Shown here: positions 44,301-56,300 of the stretch, in pieces | Layout of the letters: every line of letters starts with the position of its first letter | How positions within the stretch are numbered: the first letter of the stretch is position 1 | DNA from: Chamaecrista fasciculata | Lineage: Eukaryota; Streptophyta; Magnoliopsida; Fabales; Fabaceae | DNA: 64,000 nt | Direction of reading: 5' to 3' | Assembly: GCA_003254925.1 (NCBI GenBank) | Contig: QANZ01005551.1 | Span: forward strand, 67,496-131,495 | Translations under genes and position numbers: made by a program | The notes under the pieces: model-generated | The model's input: the letters and a program-made list of their open reading frames with translations, nothing else | Told to the model about the DNA's origin: nothing | Database searches by the model: none

Positions 44301-47300
44301 CAGCTCAGTTGTTAGGAGTATGTTGTTTTGGTGGCATTTTGGGGTTTTATATGAGCGTTTGATTTTGCCACAGCATAAATATTGGAAGATGTCTTTAGGT
44401 ATGCTTTATTGGTTTTGAAAAGAAAAGAAAGATTTTCAAGCAATGCTAGGATTCTCAACGGTATTTCATGCCCACGTAAAAGTATTTGGTGGCCATGGAA
44501 GCTGTTGGATAATGTAGTCTTGTATCTGTTTGGAGCTTTGCTTTTGAGACTCCTTGTGAGATATCTTTTAATAGATGTACAATGGGGTTCTAGGACCTTT
44601 TTTGTCTCTTTATTTTGTTTTTGGTTTATGGAGGATATATGACCCATGTACACTAATTCCTTAGTCCAGATGTTTTTCTTTGGAATGTCTTCTAATCGAC
44701 TTTTGAAAGTTCCTGTTAAACCTCATTTCACATTATATTCCGGTGATTTTCAAAATTGTTTTTATTTCTCCCATCTCACATCTTAAATGCCAAATTTTCA
44801 GTTGGTTCTCGAGCATGGGGGAGCTTGAAGGGTTTATCTCTGGTATTGCTATCATGAAGATGCCACTTCAACTTTGATGTTTGACCCATAATTAGTTTTC
44901 TAAGATTGTTTATAGATTCCATTTGCAGATTTTTTAAATCATGATGGGGTTTCAGAAGCGATTGTAATGAGTGATGATAACAAACAATACTCAGAAGTAG
45001 TCTCTCTACCACTCCTCTATTCTGTTATGCATCCAATATAATCGACTAAAACTCTATTTTTGTCCCTCACAATTGAGTTGTTTTTCTATTTGGTCTCATA
45101 AATTTTTCTTCTCAATTTAATATTTTACAGCTTTTTTGTTATCAATGTCAGTCCCTCTATCTAATATTTAAGTAAATTGGTGACATATTATTACTAAATG
45201 AAGACATGCTATCATTAGTTGATGACATAATGTTTTAATTAACGCAAGTAAATTTTATTTTTATATTAACAAAATAAATTTATAAAAATTCTAAAAATTT
45301 TATGTAAAATCTTATAAATGTAAGAAATTATTTGTAATGACTAACATTAATAACAAAAAAGTGTGTTTATTTGGTAATGAACATGTCATGTTATAAATTA
45401 TTGGTGTTACATCTTCAATTAACATCAAATCATCAATTTTGTTAAAACTTAAATTGAGAGACTTTCATAGTTAACAAAACAAATGGAGAGGGACCAAAAT
45501 GAGTTTTAGTCCAATACAATATATCATTGGAATCTTTATTTTGCCATCTCCAAGACATACCAGTCTTATTCCATTCCCGATAACCTTTTAAAATACATGC
45601 AGGTCATTGCTGATCGTGATTATGCTCTTGGTGAACAGGTCATAAACTATTTAACTCATTGTTCTTTTAGCTTTACTAAAAGTTTTGTATGGTCCAAACG
45701 GTTGTCTGTTAGGTGTTGGATATGATTGAAGATGATTAAGCTCACATTTCTTGTGTAGTGCTATGTTTATCCTTTATGAGACTAGTGTATATATTGCATT
45801 TGTATTTGTAATTTATTAGAAGGCTTTTCCCTTGTAAATTTGAATAACTTGCAGCCTGCTTTTTAGTTTCACTACGCTTAATCTGTTTCTGTTATATTAC
45901 AACCTTACCTCACACATATATTAATTTTTGGGATTGTCGGGGTTTCCTATCCTTGAATTTTCTGTTTCTTTTTCCTTGTTTTTCTTGGAAGAGTTATCCT
46001 TGTTTTGAAGAGTTCCCTCTTGATTCCTTCTGTTTTTTACTGTTTAAATATCAGGCAATATTACTGCTCTTTCTTCTATATCATTGCTGAGGTTATGTTG
46101 AAAGAAAATTAGAAGTCAAATACTCAGTCCTCAATGACAAGAGCGAGATCCAAACTTTTATTTCTCCCAAGAATCCAATTACTCTTATCTATAGAGGACA
46201 AACTGGGTTGATTAATAACTCAATTCTACAAGCTTGCTTAATCTTTCTTCAACCTAAATGAGATTGATAGGGACCTATAAAAACATAGTTAAAATGACAG
46301 TAAAAAGTGACAAGGAATAAGTATATAATTGTACTGTACTTGTTAATTTTCTGTGGTTAACTTTTTTTAAATAACCATATGAGATTTCAATTACTTGAAG
46401 CTGGAGCTAAGGAGCTTTGTTGCATTCTTTGTTTCAGGTACTAATAAGATATGGGAAATTTTCTAATGCTACCTTGATGCTGGATTTTGGCTTTACACTT
46501 CCATACAACATTTATGATCAGGTAATCTTTGCATTTGAATGTCAAGTAAGATTTACTTTTCTTTTGGAGGTTATGTCATAGGAAGTTGGGGTTCTTTTCT
46601 GATAATCCTAGCAGATCAATATATATGGGTGTTTCGAATAAACACATGGATATTCTCACATTAAAACTTGAGATGGTTTCAGCTTTAAATGAGTCTAACT
46701 TTTCTATCCTCTGTCATCATTTTAGTCACACGTTTAGTACTTAATTTTGTAAGTGTATATAGTCTAAAGCAGTTAGTTAGTTAGAACTGATTTACTGATA
46801 TTAGTTAGAACTGATTTTCTGTTATTGTACTTAGGCTTACTCATTAGCTTTAGTTATCAAGCTAAGAGAATAGTCTATAAATACTGTACTGTACCTCATT
46901 GCAATATAAGAAAAATATATCTTCCTAAAACTCTAATATGGTATCAGAGCCTAGAGCTCTTTAGGGACAAATCAAAACGCTCGTTTTGGTTTAGATAGTA
47001 AAAAAAAAAAAAAACTCTGCGTTCGTGACTCTGTGTTCGTGCAGTGTTCGTGACTCTGTGTTCGTGATTCTGCGTTCGTGACTCTGTGTTCGTCACTCTG
47101 CGTTCGTGACTCTGTTATCGCGACCCAGAAAATTTTGAGTTCGCGACCCAGCAGTGTTCGTGACTCTGTTATCGCGACCCAGAAGCGTTCGTGTTGCTGA
47201 TATATTTTTCTTATATTGCAATGAGGTACAGTACAGTATTTATAGACTATTCTCTTAGCTTGATAACTAAAGCTAATGAGTAAGCCTAAGTACAATAACA

Positions 47301-50300
47301 GAAAATCAGTTCTAACTAATATCAGTAAATCAGTTCTAACTAACTAACTGCTTTAGACTATATACACTTACATCCCCCTCAAACTGTAGGGAGTTGTACA
47401 ACCGAAAGTTTGTCCCTAAAAATTGGAAACATAGTGCTAGAAATCGACTTAGTCAAAATATCAGCAACTTGTGCTGAAGCTGGTAGATGCTGCACCCGTA
47501 ACTTCTTCTTTATGACAAGCTCTCGAACAAAATAGAGATCAATCTCCATATGCTTAGTTTTAGAGTGCAAAACTGGATTTGCAGCCAGTAAAACTGCACT
47601 TAGGTTGTCACAATGCGCAACTGGTGTTGCTGTAGATTGTAGATGAAGCTCTTGAAACAAAGATTGCAGCCACAAAATCTCAGTAACTGTAGTAGCTAAA
47701 CTCCTGAATTCAGCCTCTGTACTAGATCTGGAGACTGTTTGTTGCTTCTTAGAAGACCAAGTAATTGGATTTTTCCCTAAAAACACACAAAACCCCGAAG
47801 TAGACTTCCTATCATCAATATCAGAAGCCCAATCTGAGTCACAAAAAGCTACCACTGATAAAGAATCTGATTTCTTAAGAAGTAAACCATAGGAAATCGT
47901 TCCAGCTAGATACCTCAAAATCCTTTTAACAGCTTTCCAATGATCATCCTTAGGACATTTCATGAATTGACAAACTTTGTTCACAGAGAAAGCTATTTCA
48001 GGCCGAGTTAATGTCACATATTGTAGAGCACCCACAACAGACCGATATAACATAGGATCTTCAAAATCAGAACTGCCCACTTTACTTAACTTCTGCCCAG
48101 CAACCATAGGAGTATGCATAGGCTTTGGTTCACCCATTTTTGCCTTCAACAACAAATCTTTGATATATTTAACTTGACTCAAATGCAAACCACCCTCTGC
48201 TGTGTGCTTAACTTGAATTCCCAAAAAATAGTTGAGCTGTCCAAGATCTTTCAAGGGAAAATGAGAGTTTAGCACAGATATAAGATTGGAAATAGCTTGC
48301 TTAGAACTTCCTGTGATGATAATATCATCTACATACACAAGAACATACAAGGTTGTAGTTGAATTCTCCTTAATAAAAAGAGATGAATCACACTTTGAAG
48401 CCACAAACCCCAAAGAACACAAGGAGGAAGATAACTTGTCAAACCAAGCCCTAGGTGCTTGTTTGAGACCATACAATGACTTATGTAATCTACAAACAAG
48501 TTTAGAGTTAGCATCTTCAAAACCCGGAGGTTGAGTCATATAGACTTCTTCTTGCAAAATACCATTTAAGAAGGCATTATTGACATCAACTTGATGAATA
48601 TGCCAACTTTTAGATAAGGCTATTGTGAGGACTGTCCTAATAGTAGCTGGCTTTATAACTGGACTAAAAGTCTCAGTAAAGTCAAATCCCGGCCTTTGAT
48701 TAAACCCTTTTGCCACTAGACGTGCCTTATACTTTTGAATAGACTCATCCGGATTGTTTTTAATTCTAAAAACCCATTTGCAAGTCACAACATCTCTATT
48801 AGAAGGCAAAGAAACCAAACTCCATGTTTTATTCTTGATGAGTGCATCATACTCATCTTTCATAGCGGCATACCACTTAGGATCTTGAAGAGCGGCCTTT
48901 ACATTCTTTGGTTCTGTTGGGGTTGGAGTAGCTGATGTAGAACATGTAAGAGCTTTAATTATAGGCTTACTATGTCCAGTCTTAGACCTGGTCAACATGG
49001 GATGCCTATCATAAATTTTCTTTTGTCTAACAACCCTCTCTGCTATAATTGGTGCCACAAAAGCTGATGTAGAATCAGTTGAAATTGAAGGATGTAGCTG
49101 CTGTTCCTCCTCTAAAATAGGACAATCTGCACTAGAATTATTAGAAGAAGGCACCACAGATCGAAAAGAAGATGAACAACCTTGATTAGATGACATTGGA
49201 GTAGGTAATTGAGCATTTTGAGATGCAGAAATAGAAGGAACAGCTCCTAAACAAATTGGTGAGATTAATGTAAGCGGAATTTTAGAACATGTAGGAGGTA
49301 TTTGAGAGGGAAACTCTTTGTAATAAAACTGATGCTCATTAAACAAGACATGCCTAGACACATACATCCTATTTGCTTTTGGATCAAAACACTTATAACC
49401 CTTATACTTATTGTCATAACCAAGAAAGACACAAGGAACAGATTTGAAATCAAATTTATGCTTATTGTAAGGTCGAGTGAAAGGAAAACATACACAGCCT
49501 AGGGTTTTCAAGAAAAGATAGTCAGGCAACTTGGAATAAAGTAGTTCATAAGGTGATTTATTGGTAAGTAGTGGTGTAGGAAGTCTATTTATAAGATATG
49601 TAGTTGTGGAAATAGCATGATCCCAAAAAGTTAGTGGTAATGAAGATTGAGCCATTAGTGTTAATGCAAATTCAGTGAGATGCCTATGTTTTCTCTCGGC
49701 TAAACCATTCTGTTCAGGTGTATGGGGACAACTAATTTGGTGAACAATACCACAACTAGCAAGTGTTTTAGAAATAGGAATAAACTCCCCACCCCCATCA
49801 GATTGAAAAGCTAGGATTTTAGAACCAAAATGATTCTCAACAAGACTTTTAAAATTGAGAAAAGCAGTATGTGCATCAGATTTATTTTTTAAAAGATACA
49901 ACCAAGTATACCGAGTGTAGGAATCAATAAAAACAATATAATACTTCCATCCATTTATTGAAACATATGGACTAGGCCCCCAAACATCAGAATGAATAAG
50001 CTGAAATGGTTTTGTATATGAACGGGAAGAATTAGGAAAGAGAAGTTATCGATGTCAAGAAACATCAAGAAATGTTCGTAACCCGCAACCAAGAAGTGTT
50101 CGCACGATTCTGATATGTTCGTAACCTAGAGCGTTTGTGATTCGAAGCCCTGAGGTGTTCGCGCGTTACTCTGTTTGTCATTCAGAGGTGTTCGCGACTT
50201 GTTACAGAGGTGTTTGAAATCCCAGACGTGATTCGTGCCTAAGACATGGCCGATTCAAGCGCTCGTCAATCCGAAGCAGCTACAAATGGAGGTCCTCGGC

Positions 50301-53300
50301 CAGCGCCACCTCGTCCGGCGACGACAAATGCGCCGGCGACAGTGAATGCAGCGGCAACCAATGTTTTTGTTCCTCATTCTTTTTCTCATCCAATTCCCGA
50401 GAAGCTGGAAGCAACCAACTTCTTGAATTGGCGTCGTCAGGTTCTTGCTGCAGTCAAAGGGTATCGTCTGCAGAAATATCTGTTGGGTCCTCAGTATATT
50501 CCTCCCCAGTTTACAAGTGATGAAGATGAAGCTCGTGGGGTGTTCAGTGAAGATTTCTTGAACTGGGAGTCTCAGGATTCACTCTTGCTGTCTTGGTTAT
50601 TGACCTCAATGACACAGTCTATTTCAGATCTTGTCATTGAGTGTGAATACTCACGTGAAGTATGGGATCGATTGCAAGTGCATTTTTCATCCAAGACTCG
50701 AGCAAAAGTGAACCAATATCGAACCGAGCTGCGCACAATGAAGAAAGGAAGTCTATCCTTGTTTGACTATCTTTTACAAATAAAGAAGTTGGCAAATGCT
50801 CTTTCATCAGTAGGTTCTCCCATCACTGTCACAGAGCATATTGAAGCAATTTTCCAAGGACTTGATGAAGATTATGATTCATTCATAACTTCAATGAATA
50901 CAAGGGCTGAATCTTTTACAACAGCGGAACTTGAAGCTCTTCTTATGACTCAAGAAGAGTGGATTAGCAAGAAGAAGAAGACAATAGAGCCTCCTCTCTC
51001 TGTTAATATTGTACAGCAGCAATATAATAGAGATAGAAAGTCCAATTTTCAGCCTATGCAGAATGGGTATAGGGGTCAATATGGACAGCATCAGAATTAT
51101 AGTAATAATGGGCAGTTTTATGGAGGAAATGGTAATCAAAATGGGCAACATCAGAATGTTCAAAGAGGAGCAAGGGGCAGAGGAAATCGAGGTGCTAAGA
51201 ATGGTAGTTCTAATACCAAGTTGATATGTCAAGTGTGTGGAAAAACAGGGCATATGGCTTTTCAGTGCCATTTTAGGTTTGACCAAGAGTTTGTGAGTCC
51301 TTTTGCCTCTACTGATGGTTCTTCAGCAAGTAGTGAAAGTGGTTCTAAGTCCAAAAACACTGTGATGATGGCTACTTCTGAAGCTCTCTATGACCCGGCT
51401 TGGTATCCAGATTCCGGTGCATCGTGCCATGTGACTCCTAATTTGGCAAATTTACAGAATCAAGAGTTCTATGGAGGCCAAGATCAGGTGTATATTGGAG
51501 ATGGTAAGTCTCTTTTAATTGAGCATATTGGTAGTTCTGAGATGCAATCCCATTCTAAACCTCTTATTCTATCTTCTTTGCTACATGTTCCAGCTATGAA
51601 AAAGAATCTATTAAGTGTGTCTAAGTTTGCTAAAGACAACAAAGTCTATTTATTCTTTGTACATTAAGCGATTTCCAGCCTTCTTTTTTCCATGAGGAGC
51701 TTAAAGTGATATTTTCATTTCATTCTTGTCTGTCCTAGAGTTTCTACCTCTTTTCAAAGTGTTTAGTCATGTAATTTGGGAAACCTGTCAAATTTCCAGG
51801 AAAAGAATGAGGGTAGTCTCGATTATCTTTTTCTTTTAAACTTTTATTGGGATAGTAAAATTGGATTCCAATATAATTCTACTAGTATATTATTCAAATT
51901 TGTCAAATTTCACAATAATTCTACCTTTCCAGGTTCAAATTTGATTTTGACAAATTTCACATTAATATTTGCAATCCTTGACCGATGTTGTTTACCTTGC
52001 CAGGTTCAGATCCAGCTTGATGTACCTAAGCATGATCCTCTGCATGACCTGAAGATGGAACTCTTGCATGATTATTTTCTGCCTACAACCAAAGATGTCA
52101 AAGGCTTGAACGATTCGGTGAATTCATTCATAATCAAGTCAGTACTGTTGATTAATTTGTCAATGTTGGTGACCCTATTGTGTGTTCTACCTTTTATTAG
52201 TTATTTTTAGTAATTGTAAATAGGCTTTATCATATTTATTATGTATTTTATTTTATTCCCTAAATTAGAATAGGAGCCTTGTATATATTAGTCTAATTAG
52301 CCTAATGAGAAGTTAACAAAGTATTCCAAAATTCTACATGGTATCAGAGCGAGGTTGCCTTGAAGTGAGCTTTTTTCTCCTTCAGCAACCTTAAAATTCC
52401 TGACCTGACGTTTGACGCCGCACGCGCCGCCACTCGCCCACGCACCGGTCACCGTTTTTGGAGTTCGTTTTTCAGCGGTTTTTTTGGCCTATTCTGGAGT
52501 TTTTTGGCTGAATTCTCTTGTTTTCCTCACTTTTTCACTATGAGTGACTCTAAAGTGTTGAGAAATACTTCTCGGGATGTTGCACCTGGAGCCCCTCTCT
52601 CTTCGGATGAAATTCGACTTTTTTGGCGGCTATTAACCAAACTTTACTCTCCTATGGTTAGCTCTTCTAACTATATGCACTCAGGTATGGCTTTTAATGC
52701 CCATGTCCCCACTTGGATTGTTGATTCTGGTGCGAATAGACACATGACTGGGTCCTCTAAAGATCTATCTAATTATTCTTCATGCCCCAAAGGGGAGTTT
52801 GTTCGAATTGCCAATGGGTCTCAATCTCCTGTTTGCAGGACTGGTTCAGTTCATTGTACTCCTGACATTAATCTTTCTTCTGTCCTTCATGCACCTGAAT
52901 TTCCTGTTAGTCTTTTGTCTGTTAGTTCCATTACAAAAGACCTAAATTGTAAATAAAGTTGTTTTTTATCCTAATCATTGTGTCTTCTAGGATCTTCATA
53001 CAGGAAGGAAGGTTGGCAGTGGTAGATTGCATAATGGCTTGTACGTGATTGACACTGTTTGTAACTCAGGTCAAGCCCTTCTTGGAGTTAATAAGGATGT
53101 TCGTCAGGAGATTATCCAGTGGCATAGACGGTTAGGGCATCCCTCATTTTTTGTGTTAAATAAACTCTTTCCTAAACTGTTCACAAATCTCTCTGTTGAA
53201 ACCCTATTTTGTGATGCCTGTGAGTTTGCCAAGCATACCAGAGTTTCTTATCCTTTGAGTAACTGTAAGAGTTCAATTCCTTTTATGACTATTCATTCTG

Positions 53301-56300
53301 ATGTGTGGGGTCCTACAAAAACAGTTTCCTTGTCTGGTTGTCGGTGGTTTGTCACATTCATTGATTGTTGTACTCGCACTACTTGGGTTTATTTGTTAAA
53401 AAGTAAATCTGAGGTTGATTCTTCCTTTAAATCTTTTCATAAAATGGTTTGCACTCAATTTAATGCCCAGATAAAAATTCTGCGAATCGATAATGGGACT
53501 GAGTACGTGAATTCTGACCTAGATTCTTATTTGGAAAGTCATGGGGTTATTCATCAAACTAGTTGTCCATACACTAGTGCTCAAAATGGAGTGGTTGAAA
53601 GAAAAAACCGATACCTTCTTGAGGTAGCCAGGTCTCTTATGTTTTCCATGAACTTACCTAAACATTATTGGGGCTGCAGCTTATCTTATTAACCGGATGC
53701 CTTTAAAACCACTCGACTTTAAATGTCCTCTTGAAGTTTTAATTGGTAATCGTAACTTTATTGTTCCTCCTAAGGTGTTTGGTTGTGTTTGTTTTGTCCC
53801 CACTAGGAATGTTGGTAAACTCGACCCTAGAGCCCTTAAATGTGTCTTTATAGGGTATTCTCCTACTCAGAAAGGGTACAAATGTTATCATCCTCCCTCT
53901 AGAAAGACCTTTGTCAGTATGGATGTCACTTTTCGTGAAACTGAACCCTACTTTGACTCAGCCTCATCACCTCTTCAGGGGGAGACTAATGTAGAAGAGG
54001 TGGTCCTTGACTTGGGTGATATAAGGCAGACTGTTGTTCAGGGGGAGATTGATGAGCCTATTGTCCAGGGGGAGATTGATGAGCCTATTGTCCAGGGGGA
54101 GATTGATGGGCCTATTGTCTAGGGGGAGATTGGTGAGCCTATTGTCCAGGGGGAGATTGATGTTCAGAGGCTGGAAAGGTTGAACAGACCAGATCTGAAT
54201 ACTTACTCTAGGAGAAAGAGTGATGACAAACCTGAAGAAGCCATCATGCAATCTATTGAACCTGCTGAATCTTCTTCCACTGGTGAGGTATCCTCCTCTT
54301 CCCTTGATAATTCTCATTTGCCTATTGCTCACAGAAAAAAAGTTAGGTCTTGTACCAAATGTCCTTTGTATCCAATGTCTAACTTTGTTTCTTATGATTC
54401 CCTTTCCCCATCATATAGAGCTTTTGCCTTGTCTATTTCCTCTGTGTCTATTCCACAGAATTGGCAGGAAGCTGTCACAGATCCCAAGTGGAAGGAAGCG
54501 ATGGTTGAAGAAATGAAAGCCTTGTCCAAGAATGAAACTTGGGAGTTGGTCTCTCCTCCACTTGACAAAAAGTTGGTGGGTTGTAAATGGGTGTTCACTG
54601 TGAAACATAGAGCTGATGGTTCAATAGAACGCTTCAAAGCCAGATTGGTGGCCAAAGGATTCACACAAACTCATGGAGTGGATTATCATGAGACGTTTGC
54701 TCCAGTGGCAAAGATGAACTCCATTAGAGTTTTGTTATCTTGTGCAGCCAATTTAGATTGGGACTTACACCAATTTGATGTGAAGAATGCTTTTCTCCAT
54801 GGAGACTTGGAAGAGGAAGTGTACATGGAAATTCCGCCTGGGTTTAATAATGAACAGAGTCAAGGGAAAGTGTGTAGGCTGAAGAAGGCCCTATATGGAT
54901 TGAAACAATCTCCGAGAGTATGGTTTGACAAATTCAGCAATGTCATGATTTCTTTTGGTTATCAACAAAGTAATTCTGACCATACCCTTTTTATAAAGCG
55001 TAAAGAGGGGAAACTCACTCTTCTTATAGTCTATGTGGATGATATAGTTATGACTGGAGATGATAGAGAGGAGATGACTCGGTTGAAGAAGTTATTAGCT
55101 CAGGAGTTTGAAATCAAAGATCTTGGAAAGTTGCAATATTTCTTGGGAATTGAGGTTGCTCAATCAAAAAGAGGAATCTTTATTTCTCAGAGGAAGTATA
55201 ATTTAGATCTCTTGAAGGAGACTGGTATGACTGGGTGTAAACCAGCTGAGTCTCCCATTGAAAGTAATCACAAACTACAATTGGGGGTTGGAGAATCTGT
55301 TGATAAGGAGAGATATCAGAGGCTTGTTGGGAAGCTTATTTATCTTTCTCTCACTAGACCAGATATTGCTTATGCTGTCAGTTTGGTCAGCCAATTTATG
55401 CATGACCCGCGAGAATCCCATAGCCAGGCTGTTTTTCGCATCTTGCGATATTTAAAATCCAGCCCAGGGAAGGGATTACTTTTCTCCAAGCACGGTCACT
55501 TCCGGATAGAAGCCTTTACAGATGCTGATTGAGCTGGATCACTAGATGACAGAAGATCCACATCCGGATATTGTACTCTTGTGGGAGGAAACTTAGTAAC
55601 TTGGCGGAGTAAGAAGCAAAATGTGGTTGCTAGATCCAGTGCAGAAGCAGAATATAGGGCTATGGCACAGGGAGTTTGTGAAATTTTGTGGGTCCAGAAA
55701 CTGTTAGCAGAGCTGGGCTTACTAGAAAGACAAAAATTGTCCTTGTTTTGTGACAACAAGGCTGCTATTAGTATAGCTCAGAATCCTGTTCAGCATGACC
55801 GAACGAAGCACATTGAGATTGACAGACACTTTATCAAAGAGAAGGTTACTAGTGGCATCCTCAATTTGTGCTATGTGGTGTCAGAGAAGCAACTTGCTGA
55901 CGTGTTTACTAAAGGCCTTAGTAAACAAATGTTTCACACACTAGTTTTCAAGTTGGGCATGTGTGACATCTTTGCACCAACTTGAGGGGGAGTATTGGTG
56001 ACCCTATTGTGTGTTCTACCTTTTATTAGTTATTTTTAGTAATTGTAAATATGCTTTATCATATTTATTATGTATTTTATTTTATTCCCTAAATTAGAAT
56101 AGGAGCCTTGTATATATTAGTCTAATTAGCCTAATGAGAAGTTAACAAAGTATTCCAAAATTCTATAGTCAAATTTTTTGGAAATTTATTTAAGTATCAT
56201 AGTTTAATTTTGGTGTGCTGATTTTTATGATCATAGTAGAATGGAAATCACTTTTAAAAAAGGAAAAGTAAACTAATTGATATTTTCCATTTTCTTTGTG

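Larger units (their letters stand above)
46748..51666. mobile_element. rearranged Ty1/copia element in intron 11 of the SET-domain gene
   Basis: Left to right: a plus-strand LTR (46748-46938), PBS TGGTATCAGAGCC (46939-46951), a repeat-rich leader, a minus-strand LTR copy (47199-47372) with its PPT, a minus-strand integrase-RT-RNase H part (47379-50044), more plus-strand leader, and a plus-strand gag-protease part (50246-51667). The two coding parts therefore face opposite ways and the two LTRs face each other. It is broken by rearrangement rather than by general decay, since each part reads well. The right border with the intron is placed only approximately, and no target duplication was confirmed. 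The leader and gag parts share GTTCGTGA-type repeats, which suggests one original element. Confidence 0.8.
52164..56167 (+). mobile_element. 4.0-kb Ty1/copia element in intron 12 of the SET-domain gene, broken
   Basis: The LTRs of 175 bp (52164-52338 and 55993-56167) differ at about three positions, so the insertion is recent. The 5-mer gtcaa flanks both ends (52159-52163 and 56168-56172). A PBS (TGGTATCAGAGC, from 52339) and PPT (GAGGGGGAGT, about 55984-55993) are in place. The interior carries, on the plus strand, protease (WIVDSGANRHMTG), pre-integrase and integrase (IHSDVWGPTK, RIDNGTEY), RT (VYVDDIVMTGDD) and RNase H (RSSAEAEYRAMAQ). It has about four or five breaks and an unusually short region before the protease. 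It begins only 26 bp after the donor site of exon 12. Confidence 0.92.

Noticed and set aside
47015-47196. CRISPR-like regularly spaced short repeats
   Set aside because: Spacing is irregular, the units merge into one another, and they belong to the leader of a plant copia element.
51776-52210. 144-codon plus-strand open frame as a separate gene
   Set aside because: It overlaps exon 12 of the SET-domain gene in its own frame and otherwise reads intron and LTR sequence.
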